Shown here: piece by piece, positions 1 to 10,229 of the stretch
How positions within the stretch are numbered: the stretch's first letter is position 1
Layout: every line of letters begins with the position of its first letter
Assembly: GCF_001659605.2 (NCBI RefSeq)
Contig: NC_035166.2
Span: 17,317,003-17,381,002 of the forward strand
Length of the DNA: 64,000 bases
Direction: 5' to 3'
DNA from: Manihot esculenta
Taxonomy: Eukaryota > Streptophyta > Magnoliopsida > Malpighiales > Euphorbiaceae
Made by a program: the position numbers and the translations under genes
The notes under the pieces: model-generated
Database searches by the model: none
Told to the model about the DNA's origin: nothing
What the model saw: only the letters and a program-made list of their open reading frames with translations

Positions 1-202
1 CAACTAATGTGATTAGAAACATAGATAATCAAGCAAAGGTTGCTCTGCTACACCCCTAACCAACCAATGTGATTAGAAACATAGATAATCAAGCGATTCC
101 ATCTTCGAGATTGCCACAAGAAATTCTTGATAAGTTAACTAAGCATGGAGGAGATCCATATTAGAACCCCACAAGGTTAATCCTTGATAAGTTGCTAAAT
201 AA
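1..202 (-). repeat. W-family LTR fragment
   Basis: Reverse-strand match to the middle and U5 side of the W LTR defined at 62510-63340. It includes the tandem unit built on GGTTAGGGGTGTGGTAGAGC. It begins before the window and stops at 202, where a W LTR in the opposite orientation starts. Confidence 0.75.
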
Positions 203-757
203 TGATACGAGCAAAGAAATAATACGATGCTTTAAGGATTTAAAATGGGAAACTCCAAATCATGACAAATCAAGTTACTATCACTCAATTCAAGGCTTAC
301 GAGATGAGAAATATATTTGGAAAGTATGGGAGAATAAGGAAACAAGCCACGCTCTCTTCAAAACATGTGAACGTGCAGCACAATTTCAGATCGCGTAATG
401 CATGTATGGCCAAATTGCATTTAGGGTTTAACCTTGTGGCGTTCTAATATGGATCTCCTTCATGCTTAGTTAACTTATCAAGAATTAATTGTGGCGTTCT
501 TGAAGCTGGAATCGCTTGATTATCTATGTTTCTAATCATATTGGTTGGTTACAGGTGTGTAGAGCAACCTTCACTTGATTATCTATGTTTCTAATCATAT
601 TGGTTGGTTAGGGGTGTGGTAGAGCAACCTTCGCTCCATCATCTGTGTTTCTAATCACATTTGTTGGTTAGGTGTGTAGTATAGCCTTCTGGAAGATATC
701 TTTGTCTTGTTCTTTATCAAGCTGGGTGATAGAATTTTTGATCACATGTTGATCCTC
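203..757 (+). repeat. W-family LTR, internally deleted and 3'-truncated
   Basis: It begins with the W U3 end (TGATACGAGC variant) and reads the U3-encoded tail seen in other W copies. Near 426 it jumps from U3 to the region after the promoter, so the TATA box present in intact copies is missing. It keeps two or three 60-odd-bp tandem units and ends just before the expected CCGCATCA terminus. Confidence 0.75.
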
Positions 758-804
758 CATTCCCCATAAAGAAAGAAGGAAGCGCGCAGAAACTAAAAAG
801 AAGA
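758..804. other. Short linker with X-leader fragment
   Basis: About 45 bases between two LTRs. The part with GGAAGCGCGC and AACTAAAAAGAAGA matches the reverse strand of the X leader (compare 4190-4215). Nothing else is seen here. Confidence 0.5.
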
Positions 805-2358
805 TGATGTAAGCACAACCAACAACACCAAAAATGATGAGCTAGCATTACCTCAAGGACCAATTACAAGGTTGAGATCCAAGAGGTTGAAGGAAGCACT
901 TCAAGGATTCATGAAGGGATATGTTGAAGCTTTGCAAGTTCATTTTGAAGTTGAAGAACAATCTAGCCATTCTAAGTCAATTAAGCCAAATGTGTACTTA
1001 TTGGCTCTTCAAAATTTTGTATTTGCATTAACAGATTCTCCATCACTAATTCAGTAGTTGGTAGTTATTTAGCAGTTGATAGTTAACCAGTAGTGGGTAA
1101 TTATCCAGTAGTGCATAGTAGCATAGATCATGGGTCCATGCATAATAGTGAGAAGTGGCAAAAATCATGGGTCTTTATTTAGGTTATATAAAGCATCTTT
1201 TTTTCCATATTGTACACATATTATCAATTATATAAATACAATTGCTTTACGCAATTTTTCTTTGAGAGCTTAAGAGAGATCTTGGTTCTTGACACTGCAT
1301 CACGAATAAGGTTTGATACTAACTTTTATGATTCTTATTCTTGCTGTTCTTAAAATCAATCAGTTATAAGTGTAGTTAATTGCATGTTAATTAAGGGTGC
1401 TTTAGATTGGGGAATTATTTTCTGAACTAAGTTTTTTTTACTAGGGTATGTGTCGTTTCAGTCTCTAATAGGCTGGGGTTCCGCATCTCTATATTGTAAT
1501 TACACCTTCCTACAATAGGATTAGGGTTTTGAAGGCTATAAAAACACCCTTAAGGTAACAGCCTCAATGAGCCAATTAATAAAAGATGATGTTATAAACA
1601 ATATTTTGGTTATTCTCCATTATTTAGCAACTTATCAAGGTTTAACCTTGTGGCGTTCTAATATGGATCTCCTCCATCTTTAGTTAACTTATCAAGAATT
1701 TCTTGTGGTGTTCTCGAAGATAAAATTGCATGATCATCTATGTTTCTAATCACATTGGTTTGTTAGGGGTGTGGTAGAGCAACCTTCACTTGATTATCCA
1801 TGTTTCTAATTGCATTGGTTGGTTAGGGGTGTGGTAGAGCAACCTTCGCTCCATTATCTATTTTTCTAATCACATTCGTTGGTTAGGGGTGTAGTAAAGC
1901 AACCTTCTGGAAGATATCTTTGTCTTGTTGTTTGTCAAGTTGTGTGACGGGGTTTTTGATAACATGTTGGTCCTGGGTTCCGCATCACTTACCCCACAAT
2001 ACTTTCCAAACATATGGGCCAAAATTGCACAAAGGGAAGCCTAAAGTGAATATCAAGAAAGGCCATTGTGAAGATTCAGCTTTGTCATGGATCTTTATTT
2101 AAGTTATATAAAGCATATCTTTTTCCATATTCTAAACAGATTATCAATTATTCAATATAATTACTTTATGCCATTATGAATAAGGTTTGATACTAACTTG
2201 TATGATTCTTATTCTTGCTGCTCTTAAAATCAATCAGTTATAAGTGTTCTTAATTGCATGTTAATTAAGGGTGCTTTAGATTGGGGAATTATTTTCTGAA
2301 CTAAGTTCTTTTACCCTATGTGTCGTTTCAGTCTCTAATAGGCTGGGGTTCAGCATCA
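805..2358 (+). repeat. Mosaic LTR, copy 1 (Y/W/D-integrase/X/Y), used as a 5' LTR
   Basis: It starts as a Y LTR (TGATGTAAGC at 805) to 1487. It continues as the 3' part of a W LTR (1488-1987). It then has about 22 bases of reversed D integrase (1988-2010, compare 45834-45857), about 80 bases of X U3 (2011-2090) and the end of a Y LTR (2091-2358). A PBS and the Y leader follow at 2359, so the whole mosaic sits where a 5' LTR should be. The same internal joins recur in reverse at 36791-38777. Confidence 0.8.
1195..1202 (+). promoter_or_regulatory. TATA box of Y LTR
   Basis: TATATAAA lies about 390 bases into the Y LTR, after the U3-encoded tail and the short tandem repeats. The same motif is at the same place in other Y LTRs. 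This is a motif call only. Confidence 0.45.
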
Positions 2359-2413
2359 ATTGGTATCAGAGCTAGGCTTAGTAATAATTTCTTAACTATC
2401 CTTTGTATCTTTG
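2359..2413 (+). other. PBS and start of Y-element leader
   Basis: After the CAGCATCA end of the mosaic LTR and a 2-base spacer comes TGGTATCAGAGC (2361-2372), complementary to the 3' end of initiator tRNA-Met. The leader is interrupted at 2413 by a solo LTR and resumes at 10982, where it matches the B#1 leader (reverse strand around 31820-31990). Confidence 0.8.
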
Positions 2414-2669
2414 TGACGCGGAACCCTATGGCACAAGCCTCAAACCCACACGCACAAGTAGATATGAAATCCAAAGATTTGATAAACCCACCTCCTATGG
2501 CACCCCACACTTAGAGAAGCTGAAACACCAGTGATCGAAGGATTTAGATGAGAATCCGACAAACGCCACAATGAATAGTTGATAAGTTAGCCAAGATTCC
2601 TGGTGCAATTAATGAAAGCAAATCCTCACTCTCACTCAAAGCAATACACGCCAAAGGCATGAAAAGAAT

Positions 2670-3467
2670 TGATACGGATCCAATAGGGCAAATTTCTAAC
2701 AATAGTGTGGAGCAAACTTATGTCATTCAAATGGATCTAAAAGGAGTTCAAAATCATATTCATATGATCCATATACATTTGGGGTGTGCTTCAACTCATA
2801 TGGGACAGATTTGGTGCAACACTTGCAATCATAGGCTTAGGGAGCCTAATCAAACCTATGGGCTAAAACTACACAAAGGGAAGCCTAAAGTGAAGATCAA
2901 GTAAGGCCTTTGTGAAGATTCAGCTTTGTTATGATGGGCTTGCTAGGTTTTATTATTTGAACACTTATTTTATTTTAGCTTTTTTTAGGCTTGTATTTTG
3001 GCCATGTTTTATCTTTTAAGTTTTAGAGTGTTGGGCCATGTATTTGGGCTTATGTTTTAATACTTATGTGTTTATTGTGTGATTGGGCTTGGGCCTTATA
3101 TTTGTTTCGGCCAGGCCTAAGAAGAGTGTCTTAGGGTTTTATTTGTTTTATCCTTACTATATAAGGATAAGAAACACTTGTAAGAGGCAGCTTTTAATCA
3201 AACTTTTCAGAATTTCTTTCATGCCTTTGGCGTGTATTGCTTTGAGTGAGAGTGAGGATTTGCTTTCATCAATTGCACCAGGAATCTTGGCTAACTTATC
3301 AACTATTCGTTGTGGCGTTTGTCGGATTCTCATCTAAATCCTTCGATCATTGGTGTTTCAGCTTCTCTAAGTTTGGGGTGCCATAGGAGGTGGGTTTATC
3401 AAATCTTTGGATTTCGTATCTACTTTTGCGTGTGGGTTTGAGGCTTGTGCCATAGGGTTCCGCGTCA
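2670..3467 (+). repeat. X#1 5' LTR
   Basis: 798 bases, TGATACGG to CCGCGTCA. Bases up to about 2904 encode the same tail that closes the X ORF. TATATAAGG at 3158-3166 is a likely promoter box. The reconstituted 3' LTR is also 798 bases. Confidence 0.9.
3158..3166 (+). promoter_or_regulatory. TATA box of X LTR
   Basis: TATATAAGG sits about 490 bases into the LTR and is kept in nearly all X and D LTR copies in the window. It is the most likely core promoter. This is a motif-based call. Confidence 0.5.
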
Positions 3468-3469
3468 GT

Positions 3470-3481
3470 TGGTATCAGAGC
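3470..3481 (+). other. Primer-binding site of X#1
   Basis: TGGTATCAGAGC follows the LTR end after a GT spacer and matches initiator tRNA-Met. The GT spacer matters because the same two bases are retained after the 3' LTR at 10228-10229. Confidence 0.85.
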
Positions 3482-4386
3482 CAAAGTGAGGTAAATTCTG
3501 ATTTATCTTAGGATCTAGGGGTTTTGAGTTTTCCTTTTCTTCCTTGTTCTTTTCGGTGAAAGCTTGTGTGTCCATGGCTGCACCTTATTGATTATTAGTT
3601 ATAAAAAAAAAATCAAAAATCAAAAATCGCCTTTACCTTATTTATCTTGATCTGGCCGAAATTGTGGTATGTTTCCTTTTTCGTCCATATTGCCTTACCT
3701 ATCTCAATTGATTGCTGTAATTTATGGGAATCAATTTTGAATTTTGAATTTGGTTGAATCCAGATTAGGAGATAAAAGAATTTCTGCCTATTTCCTAAAG
3801 TGCACATTTAAGGAAATTGCATCTAAATTGATTTGATGTCAAATCCTTCTTTTAACACCAGAATTTTCGTCCATGTTTCTGATCTGAGTGAAATTTACAT
3901 TTTTCTTTTCTGATTCTATTTGTGGGGTTTTGATACTTTCTTTTTTGGATAGATTTATATAGATCCATATTTATTTTTCTTTGAAGTGAATTAAATTCAA
4001 ACATTTATTCAGGTTCGTTTTTTTTATTTGCATTCTAAGTTTCTTTTTTTGGTTTAAGCTTGCTTTTACTTCCTTGACATTGCTGGAGTATTATTTGCTT
4101 GTGTTTATACTCTAGGTGATATTTTTTCAAGTAGCACAAAACCTGGTTCTTGTGTTACTTTCCAAATTGTCAGTGTCCTCTTTCTAGTTTTTGCGCGCTT
4201 CCTTCTTTCTTTAGGTTTTCTTCTTTGTTTCATTAAACGCACCTTGTGGTTGGTTGGTTGACCTTAGTTTCTGAAGTGCAATTGAAGAATCAGCAAAAGA
4301 ATGGTAAGAGTGCAAAAACTTGAGTACTTTCTTTTTTTAACACAATATTTGCTAGTTCTTTTTGTTCTTTGTTGATTTAAGGTAGG
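3482..4386 (+). other. X#1 leader
   Basis: Untranslated region of about 900 bases between PBS and ORF, with an A-rich run near 3603-3627. It has no credible ORF. Related leaders occur at 7994-8919, at 36043-36790 plus 38783-38942, and as fragments at 11182-11618 and 49801-50215. Confidence 0.7.
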
Positions 4387-5937
4387 ATGAGTAAAAACAA
4401 GAATGTGCTGGATCGTACTGATGGAAGTGAATCGAACATGAGTAACGATTACAAGCTCTTTAAGAAGTCAGTCAGTGGTGAGATACAAAGGCTCAATAAG
4501 ACTCTTGAGAGGTTGACTGAAACTATGGAGAGTTTGAATGTCTCACAAGCTTCCACTTCTACAAGACTACCTCAAAGAACTCTTAATTGCAATAATGACT
4601 GTGACGATTCGGATGTGTTGGTTAATAATGTGTTGCTTGCTGCACATTGTGAAATGCTTGTTGCTAGGTATGCTCTGAATATGCAGGTTAAGGAAGAAAG
4701 CCTAGAACAACGGGAAAACATATTTCACACTAGGTGTTTGGTTAATGGAAAAGTGTGTACTCTCATTATTGATGGAGGTAGTTGCACAAATGTGGCTAGT
4801 GTGTATATGGTGCAGAAATTGGGCTTGACTTCTATTAAACACCCTAAGCCATACAGATTGCAATGGTTGAATGATTGTGGTGAGGTTAGAGTTACACGTC
4901 AGGTGGTTATACCATTTTCTATTGGTAGGTACAAGGATGAGATATTGTGTGATGTGGTACCTATGCAGGCAAACCATATGTTGTTGGGTAGGCCGTGGCA
5001 ACATGATAGAAATGTGCAACATGATGGGTTCAATAACAAGTACTCCTTCACTCATGAAGGACAGAAGGTTATATTCGCTCCTTTATCACCTCAAGAGGTA
5101 TACGTTGATCAAATAAAGATGCTGGAGAGGGAGAGGGAGGCTTCGGCCTTGGCCACAAAGGGGAGTGAGAGCTTGAATTCTGCGGAAAAGATGAGAGGAA
5201 AGAGTGAGTTTGAGGGTAAAGAGGCTGGAAAAGAATCAACGCTAGTTCAAGGAGGGAAGGTGGAGAAAGAAAAGGAGAATGAAGAGGCTAAAGCTTTAAT
5301 CTCAGTTTCCATAGAGATTGAAATTGAACAGGAAGTTGTAATGCATGAATCTGATGTAGTTGTTGAAAATTCCATTAATGAGCTTATGGAAGAGGTTGTG
5401 AATGATGGTGGACATGGGGAGCACGTGATTGATGAGGTGGAGGAGGCGAATGAGACTGTTTTGGAAGTTGTAGAGGAGAATGGGTCACATCCGCAGGATC
5501 TTTCTATGACTAATATTTTTATGCCTAGTTCATTTGTTCTTTATGTGCAGGTTGTTGATGAAAACATTCATTACAAAAGTTTTATCCTATTTCCACCTAT
5601 TCAAAAGGAGGTTTTTGAAGATACATGGGTTCCTAAAGCTTCCCTTTTTGACATAAATATCAGCAAGATTCGAGGACGAATCTTTTCTAAAGAAGGAGAG
5701 AATGATATGGATCTAATAGGGCAAATTTCTAACAATAGTGTGGAGCAAACTTATGTCATTCAAATGGATCTAAAAGGAGTTCAAAATCATATTCATATGA
5801 TCCATATACATTTGGGGTGTGCTTCAACTCATATGGGACAGATTTGGTGCAACACTTGCAATCATAGGCTTAGGGAGCCTAATCAAACCTATGGGCTAAA
5901 ACTACACAAAGGGAAGCCTAAAGTGAAGATCAAGTAA
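4387..5937 (+). CDS. X#1 gag-start/protease polyprotein reading into the 3' LTR
   Basis: 516 residues. Residues 1-60 are a gag-like start (MSKNKN...) with a likely coiled coil at about 20-55. The gag core and CCHC knuckle found in D are missing. Residues about 95-250 are a retropepsin-type domain with IIDGGSC (DGG instead of the usual D-S/T-G) and LLGRPWQ. Residues about 250-430 are acidic and low in complexity. The last 78 residues are encoded by the U3 of the 3' LTR and include a WCNTCNHRLREPN stretch. There is no RT or integrase, so the product cannot transpose itself. Either a structural/protease role or a passenger ORF is possible. The ORF is intact. Confidence 0.8.
   Translation: MSKNKNVLDRTDGSESNMSNDYKLFKKSVSGEIQRLNKTLERLTETMESLNVSQASTSTRLPQRTLNCNNDCDDSDVLVNNVLLAAHCEMLVARYALNMQVKEESLEQRENIFHTRCLVNGKVCTLIIDGGSCTNVASVYMVQKLGLTSIKHPKPYRLQWLNDCGEVRVTRQVVIPFSIGRYKDEILCDVVPMQANHMLLGRPWQHDRNVQHDGFNNKYSFTHEGQKVIFAPLSPQEVYVDQIKMLEREREASALATKGSESLNSAEKMRGKSEFEGKEAGKESTLVQGGKVEKEKENEEAKALISVSIEIEIEQEVVMHESDVVVENSINELMEEVVNDGGHGEHVIDEVEEANETVLEVVEENGSHPQDLSMTNIFMPSSFVLYVQVVDENIHYKSFILFPPIQKEVFEDTWVPKASLFDINISKIRGRIFSKEGENDMDLIGQISNNSVEQTYVIQMDLKGVQNHIHMIHIHLGCASTHMGQIWCNTCNHRLREPNQTYGLKLHKGKPKVKIK
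5665..5684 (+). promoter_or_regulatory. Pre-PPT stem-loop of X#1
   Basis: AAGATTCG-AGGA-CGAATCTT forms a perfect 8-bp stem with an AGGA loop, ending 4 bases before the PPT. The same structure precedes the PPT in X#2, B, W and D. D keeps the pairing with a changed base pair. Confidence 0.65.
5689..5702 (+). other. Polypurine tract of X#1
   Basis: AAAGAAGGAGAGAA lies immediately before the 3' LTR start at 5703, as expected for the plus-strand primer. It lies inside the ORF. Confidence 0.8.
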
Positions 5938-6010
5938 GGCCTTTGTGAAGATTCAGCTTTGTTATGATGGGCTTGCTATGTTTTATTATTTGAACTCTTA
6001 TTTTATTTTA

Positions 6011-6809
6011 TGACGCGGAACCCTATGGCACAAGCCTCAAACCCACACGCACAAGTAGATACGGAATCCAAAGATCTGATAAACCCACCTCCTATGGCAC
6101 CCCAAACTTAGAGAAGCTGAAACACCAATGATCGAAGGATTTAGATGAGAATCCGACAAACGCCACAACGAATAGTTGATAAGTTAGCCAAGATTCCTGG
6201 TGCAATTGATGAAAGCAAATCCTCACTCTCACTCAAAGCAATACACGCCAAAGGCATGAGAAGAATTCTGAAATTTTGATTAAAAGCTGCCTCTTACAAT
6301 TGTTTCTTATCCTTATATAGTAAGGAGAAAAACAAATAAAACCCTAAGACACTCTTCTTGGGCCTGACTTAAACACATAAGGCCCAAGCCCAATCACACA
6401 CTAAAATAACACATAAGTATTAAAACATAAGCCCAAAACATGGCCCAACACTCTAAAACTTAAAAGATAAAATATGGCCAGAATACAAGCCCAAACAAAG
6501 CTAAAATAAAATAAGTGTTCAAATAATAAAACATAGCAAGCCCATCATAACAAAGCTGAATCTTCACAAAAACCTTACTTGATCTTCACTTTAGGCTTCC
6601 CTTTGTGTAGTCTTAGCCCATAGGTTTGATTAGGCTCCCTAAGCCTATGATTGCAAGTGTTGCACCAAATCTGTCCCATATGAGTTGAAGCTCGCCCCAA
6701 ATATATATGGATCATATGAATATGATTTTGAACCCCTTTTAGATCCATTTGAATGACATAAGTTTGCTCCACACCATTGTTAGAAATTTGCCCTATTGGA
6801 TCCGTATCA
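6011..6809 (-). repeat. X#2 3' LTR
   Basis: Reverse-strand LTR, 799 bases, almost identical to 8934-9732. Its U3 part encodes the last residues of the X#2 ORF (stop at 6575). Confidence 0.92.
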
Positions 6810-7993
6810 TTCTCTCCTTCTTTAAAAAAGATTCGTCCTCGAATCTTGTTGATATTTATGTCAAAAAGGGAAGCTTTAGGAACCCATTTATCTTCAAAGA
6901 CCTCCTTTTGAATGGGTGGAAATAGGATAAAACTTTCGTCATGAATGTTTTCATCAACAACCTGCACATCAAGAACAAATGAACTAGACATAAAAATATT
7001 AGTCATAGAAAGATCTTGTGGATGTGACCCATTCTCTTCTACAACTTCCAAAACAGTCTTATTCACCTCCTCCACCTCATCAATCATGTGCTCCCCATGT
7101 CCACCATCATTCACAACCTCTTCTATAAGCTCATTAATGGAATTTTCAAGAACAACTACATTAGATGCATGCATTACCACTTCCTCTTTAATTTCAATCT
7201 CTATGGAAGTTGACATTGAAACGTTAGCCTCTTCTTTCTCCTTTTCTTTCTCCATCTTCCCTCCTTGAACTAGTCTTGATTCTTTTCCAGCCTCGTTACC
7301 CTCAAACTCACTCTTTTCTCTCATTTTTTCCGCAGAACTCAAGCTCTCACTCTCCTTTGTAGCCAAGGCCAAAGCCTCCCTCTCCCTCTCCAGCATTTTT
7401 ATGTGATCGGCATATACCTCTTGAGGTGATAAAGGAGCGAGTATAAGCTTCTGTCCTTCATGAGTGAATGAGTATTTATTATTGAGCCCATCATGTTGCA
7501 CCTTTCTATCATATTGCCACGGCCTACCCAACAATATATGGCTTGCCTGCATAGGTACCACATCGCACAAGATCTCATCCTTATACCTACCAATAGAAAA
7601 TGGTATAACCACCTGGCGTGTAACTCTGACCTCACCACATTCGTTCAACCATTGCAATCTGTATGGCTTAGGGTGTTTAATAGAAGCCAAGCCCAATTTC
7701 TCCACCATATACACACTAGCCACATTTGCACAACTACCTCCATCAATAATGACAGTACACACTTTTCCATTAACCAAACACCTAGTGTGAAATATGTTTT
7801 CCCGTTGTTCCAGGCTTTCTTCCTTAACCTGCATATTCAGAGCACGCCTAGCAACAAGCATCTCACAATGTGCAGCAAGCAACACATTATTAACAGACAC
7901 ATCCAAATCATCACAGTCATTATTGCAATTATGAGTTCTTTGAGGTATTCTTGTAGAAGTGGACGCTGGTGAGATATTCTGATCTTTACTCAT
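6575..7993 (-). CDS. X#2 gag-start/protease polyprotein
   Basis: The start at 7993 (MSKDQN...) is chosen because it matches the start of X#1 and X#3; upstream in-frame residues are leader. Compared with X#1 the coiled-coil gag start is almost wholly deleted (MSKDQNI runs straight into ASTSTR). The retropepsin-like domain (IIDGGSC, LLGRPWQ), the acidic region and the U3-encoded tail are intact. This young copy inserted without the coiled coil. So either that region is dispensable for a copy moved in trans or the ORF product is not needed by its own RNA. Cellular role is not known. Confidence 0.8.
   Translation of the reverse strand: MSKDQNISPASTSTRIPQRTHNCNNDCDDLDVSVNNVLLAAHCEMLVARRALNMQVKEESLEQRENIFHTRCLVNGKVCTVIIDGGSCANVASVYMVEKLGLASIKHPKPYRLQWLNECGEVRVTRQVVIPFSIGRYKDEILCDVVPMQASHILLGRPWQYDRKVQHDGLNNKYSFTHEGQKLILAPLSPQEVYADHIKMLEREREALALATKESESLSSAEKMREKSEFEGNEAGKESRLVQGGKMEKEKEKEEANVSMSTSIEIEIKEEVVMHASNVVVLENSINELIEEVVNDGGHGEHMIDEVEEVNKTVLEVVEENGSHPQDLSMTNIFMSSSFVLDVQVVDENIHDESFILFPPIQKEVFEDKWVPKASLFDININKIRGRIFFKEGENDTDPIGQISNNGVEQTYVIQMDLKGVQNHIHMIHIYLGRASTHMGQIWCNTCNHRLREPNQTYGLRLHKGKPKVKIK
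6828..6847 (-). promoter_or_regulatory. Pre-PPT stem-loop of X#2
   Basis: An 8-bp stem with AGGA loop on the reverse strand, the same as in X#1. The PPT follows at about 6810-6823. Confidence 0.65.
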
Positions 7994-8919
7994 CCTACCT
8001 TGAATCAACAAAGAACAAAGAGAACTAGCAAATATTGTGTTAGAAAGGAAAGCACTCAAGTGTCTGCACACTTACCACTTTTTTGCTGATTCTTCAATTG
8101 CACTTCAGAAACTAAGGTCAACCAACCAACCACAAGGTGCGTTTAATGAAACAAAAAAAAAGAAAACCTAAAGAAAGAACGAAGCGCGCAAAAACTAGAA
8201 AGAAGACACTGACAATTTGAAAAGTAACACATGAACTAGGTTTTGTGCTACTTGAAAAATATTACCTAGAGTATAGCCACAAGCAAACAATACTCCAGCA
8301 ATGTCAAGGAAGTAAAAGCAAGCTTAAACCAAAAAGAAACTTTGAATTGAAATAAAGACAAATCTGGACAAAAGTTTGAATTTAATTCACTTAAATGCAA
8401 ATTAAATATGGATCTATTTAAATCTACCCAAAAAAGGCAAGTATCAAAAACACCACAAATAGAATAAAAAAATATATATATATAAATTTCTCTCAGATCA
8501 TAAATATGGACGAAAATGGGCATTAAAAAAAAGGATTTGACACCAAATCGATTTAGATCCAATTGCCTTAAATGTGCACTTTAGGAAATAGGCAGAAATT
8601 CTTTTATCTCCTAATCTGGATTCAACCAAATTCAAAATTCAAAATTGATTCCCACAAATTACAGCAATCAATTGAGATAGGTAAGGCAATATGGACGAAA
8701 AAGGAAGTATATCACAATTTCGGCCAGATCAAGGTAAATAAGGCAAAGGCGATTTTTTTTTTTTTTTTTTTTTGGATTTCAATTTTTTTTTTTTTTTTTA
8801 GATTAATAATCAAGAAGGTGCAGCCATGGATACACAAGCTTTCACCGGAAAGAACAAGGAAGAAAAGGAAAACTCAAAAACCCTAGATCCTAAGATAAAT
8901 CAGAATTTACCTCACTTTG
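7994..8919 (-). other. X#2 leader with long homopolymer runs
   Basis: Untranslated leader. Two T runs on the plus strand (about 8753-8773 and 8785-8799) are A runs in the element RNA. The A run next to TTGAAATCC is the same tract at which the Z insertion switches orientation near 26629. Confidence 0.7.
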
Positions 8920-8931
8920 GCTCTGATACCA
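8920..8931 (-). other. PBS of X#2
   Basis: Reverse complement of TGGTATCAGAGC, two bases from the LTR end; initiator tRNA-Met primer type. Confidence 0.85.
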
Positions 8932-8933
8932 AC

Positions 8934-9732
8934 TGACGCGGAACCCTATGGCACAAGCCTCAAACCCACACGCACAAGTAGATACGGAATCCAAAGATCT
9001 GATAAACCCACCTCCTATGGCACCCCAAACTTAGAGAAGCTGAAACACCAATGATCGAAGGATTTAGATGAGAATCCGACAAATGCCACAACGAATAGTT
9101 GATAAGTTAGCCAAGATTCCTGGTGCAATTGATGAAAGCAAATCCTCACTCTCACTCAAAGCAATACACGCCAAAGGCATGAGAAGAATTCTGAAATTTT
9201 GATTAAAAGCTGCCTCTTACAATTGTTTCTTATCCTTATATAGTAAGGAGAAAAACAAATAAAACCCTAAGACACTCTTCTTGGGCCTGACTTAAACACA
9301 TAAGGCCCAAGCCCAATCACACACTAAAATAACACATAAGTATTAAAACATAAGCCCAAAACATGGCCCAACACTCTAAAACTTAAAAGATAAAATATGG
9401 CCAGAATACAAGCCCAAACAAAGCTAAAATAAAATAAGTGTTCAAATAATAAAACATAGCAAGCCCATCATAACAAAGCTGAATCTTCACAAAAACCTTA
9501 CTTGATCTTCACTTTAGGCTTCCCTTTGTGTAGTCTTAGCCCATAGGTTTGATTAGGCTCCCTAAGCCTATGATTGCAAGTGTTGCACCAAATCTGTCCC
9601 ATATGAGTTGAAGCTCGCCCCAAATATATATGGATCATATGAATATGATTTTGAACCCCTTTTAGATCCATTTGAATGACATAAGTTTGCTCCACACCAT
9701 TGTTAGAAATTTGCCCTATTGGATCCGTATCA
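8934..9732 (-). repeat. X#2 5' LTR
   Basis: 799 bases, TGACGCGG on the plus strand to GGATCCGTATCA. It pairs with 6011-6809. Confidence 0.92.
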
Positions 9733-10229
9733 TTTTAGCTTTTTTTAGGTTTGTATTTTGGCCATATTTTATCTTTTAAGTTTTAGAGTGTTGGGCCATG
9801 TATTTGGGCTTATGTTTTAATACTTATGTGTTTATTGTGTGATTGGGCTTGGGCCTTATATTTGTTTCGGCCAGGCCTAAGAAGAGTGTCTTAGGGTTTT
9901 ATTTATTTTATCCTTATTATATAAGGATAAGAAACACTTGTAAGAGGCAGCTTTTAATCAAACTTTTCAGAATTTCTTTCATGCCTTTAGCGTGTATTGC
10001 TTTGAGTGAGAGTGAGGATTTGCTTTTATCAATTGCACCAGGAATCTTTGCTAACTTATCAACTATTCGTTGTGGCGTTTGTCGGATTCTCATCTAAATC
10101 CTTCGATCATTGGTGTTTCAACTTCTCTAAGTTTGGGGTGCCATACGAGGTGGGTTTATCAAATCTTTGGATTTCGTATCTACTTGTGCGTGTGGGTTTC
10201 AGGCTTGTGCCATAGGGTTCCGCGTCAGT

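Larger units (their letters stand above)
6011..9732 (-). mobile_element. X#2: complete nonautonomous CRM-type element
   Basis: 3722 bases, with LTRs at 6011-6809 (3') and 8934-9732 (5'), both 799 bases. TTTTA is duplicated at 6006-6010 and 9733-9737. PBS, leader, ORF, stem-loop and PPT are all in place. The two LTRs differ at about one position by eye (C/T near 6168 versus 9090), so it is young. It carries no RT or integrase. It is the best reference copy of family X. Confidence 0.92.
5703..10227 (+). repeat. X#1 3' LTR, split by X#2
   Basis: 5703-6010 and 9738-10227 together make 798 bases, the same as the 5' LTR. They are separated by X#2 with TTTTA duplicated on both sides. The LTR ends CCGCGTCA at 10227 and is followed by GT, the same two bases that separate LTR and PBS at 3468-3469. 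Confidence 0.85.

Noticed and set aside
4702..5055. Antisense ORFs over the X protease (also 7399-7972, 35313-35727, 43136-43473)
   Set aside because: Shadow frames of the protease region; they recur only because the sense gene is conserved.
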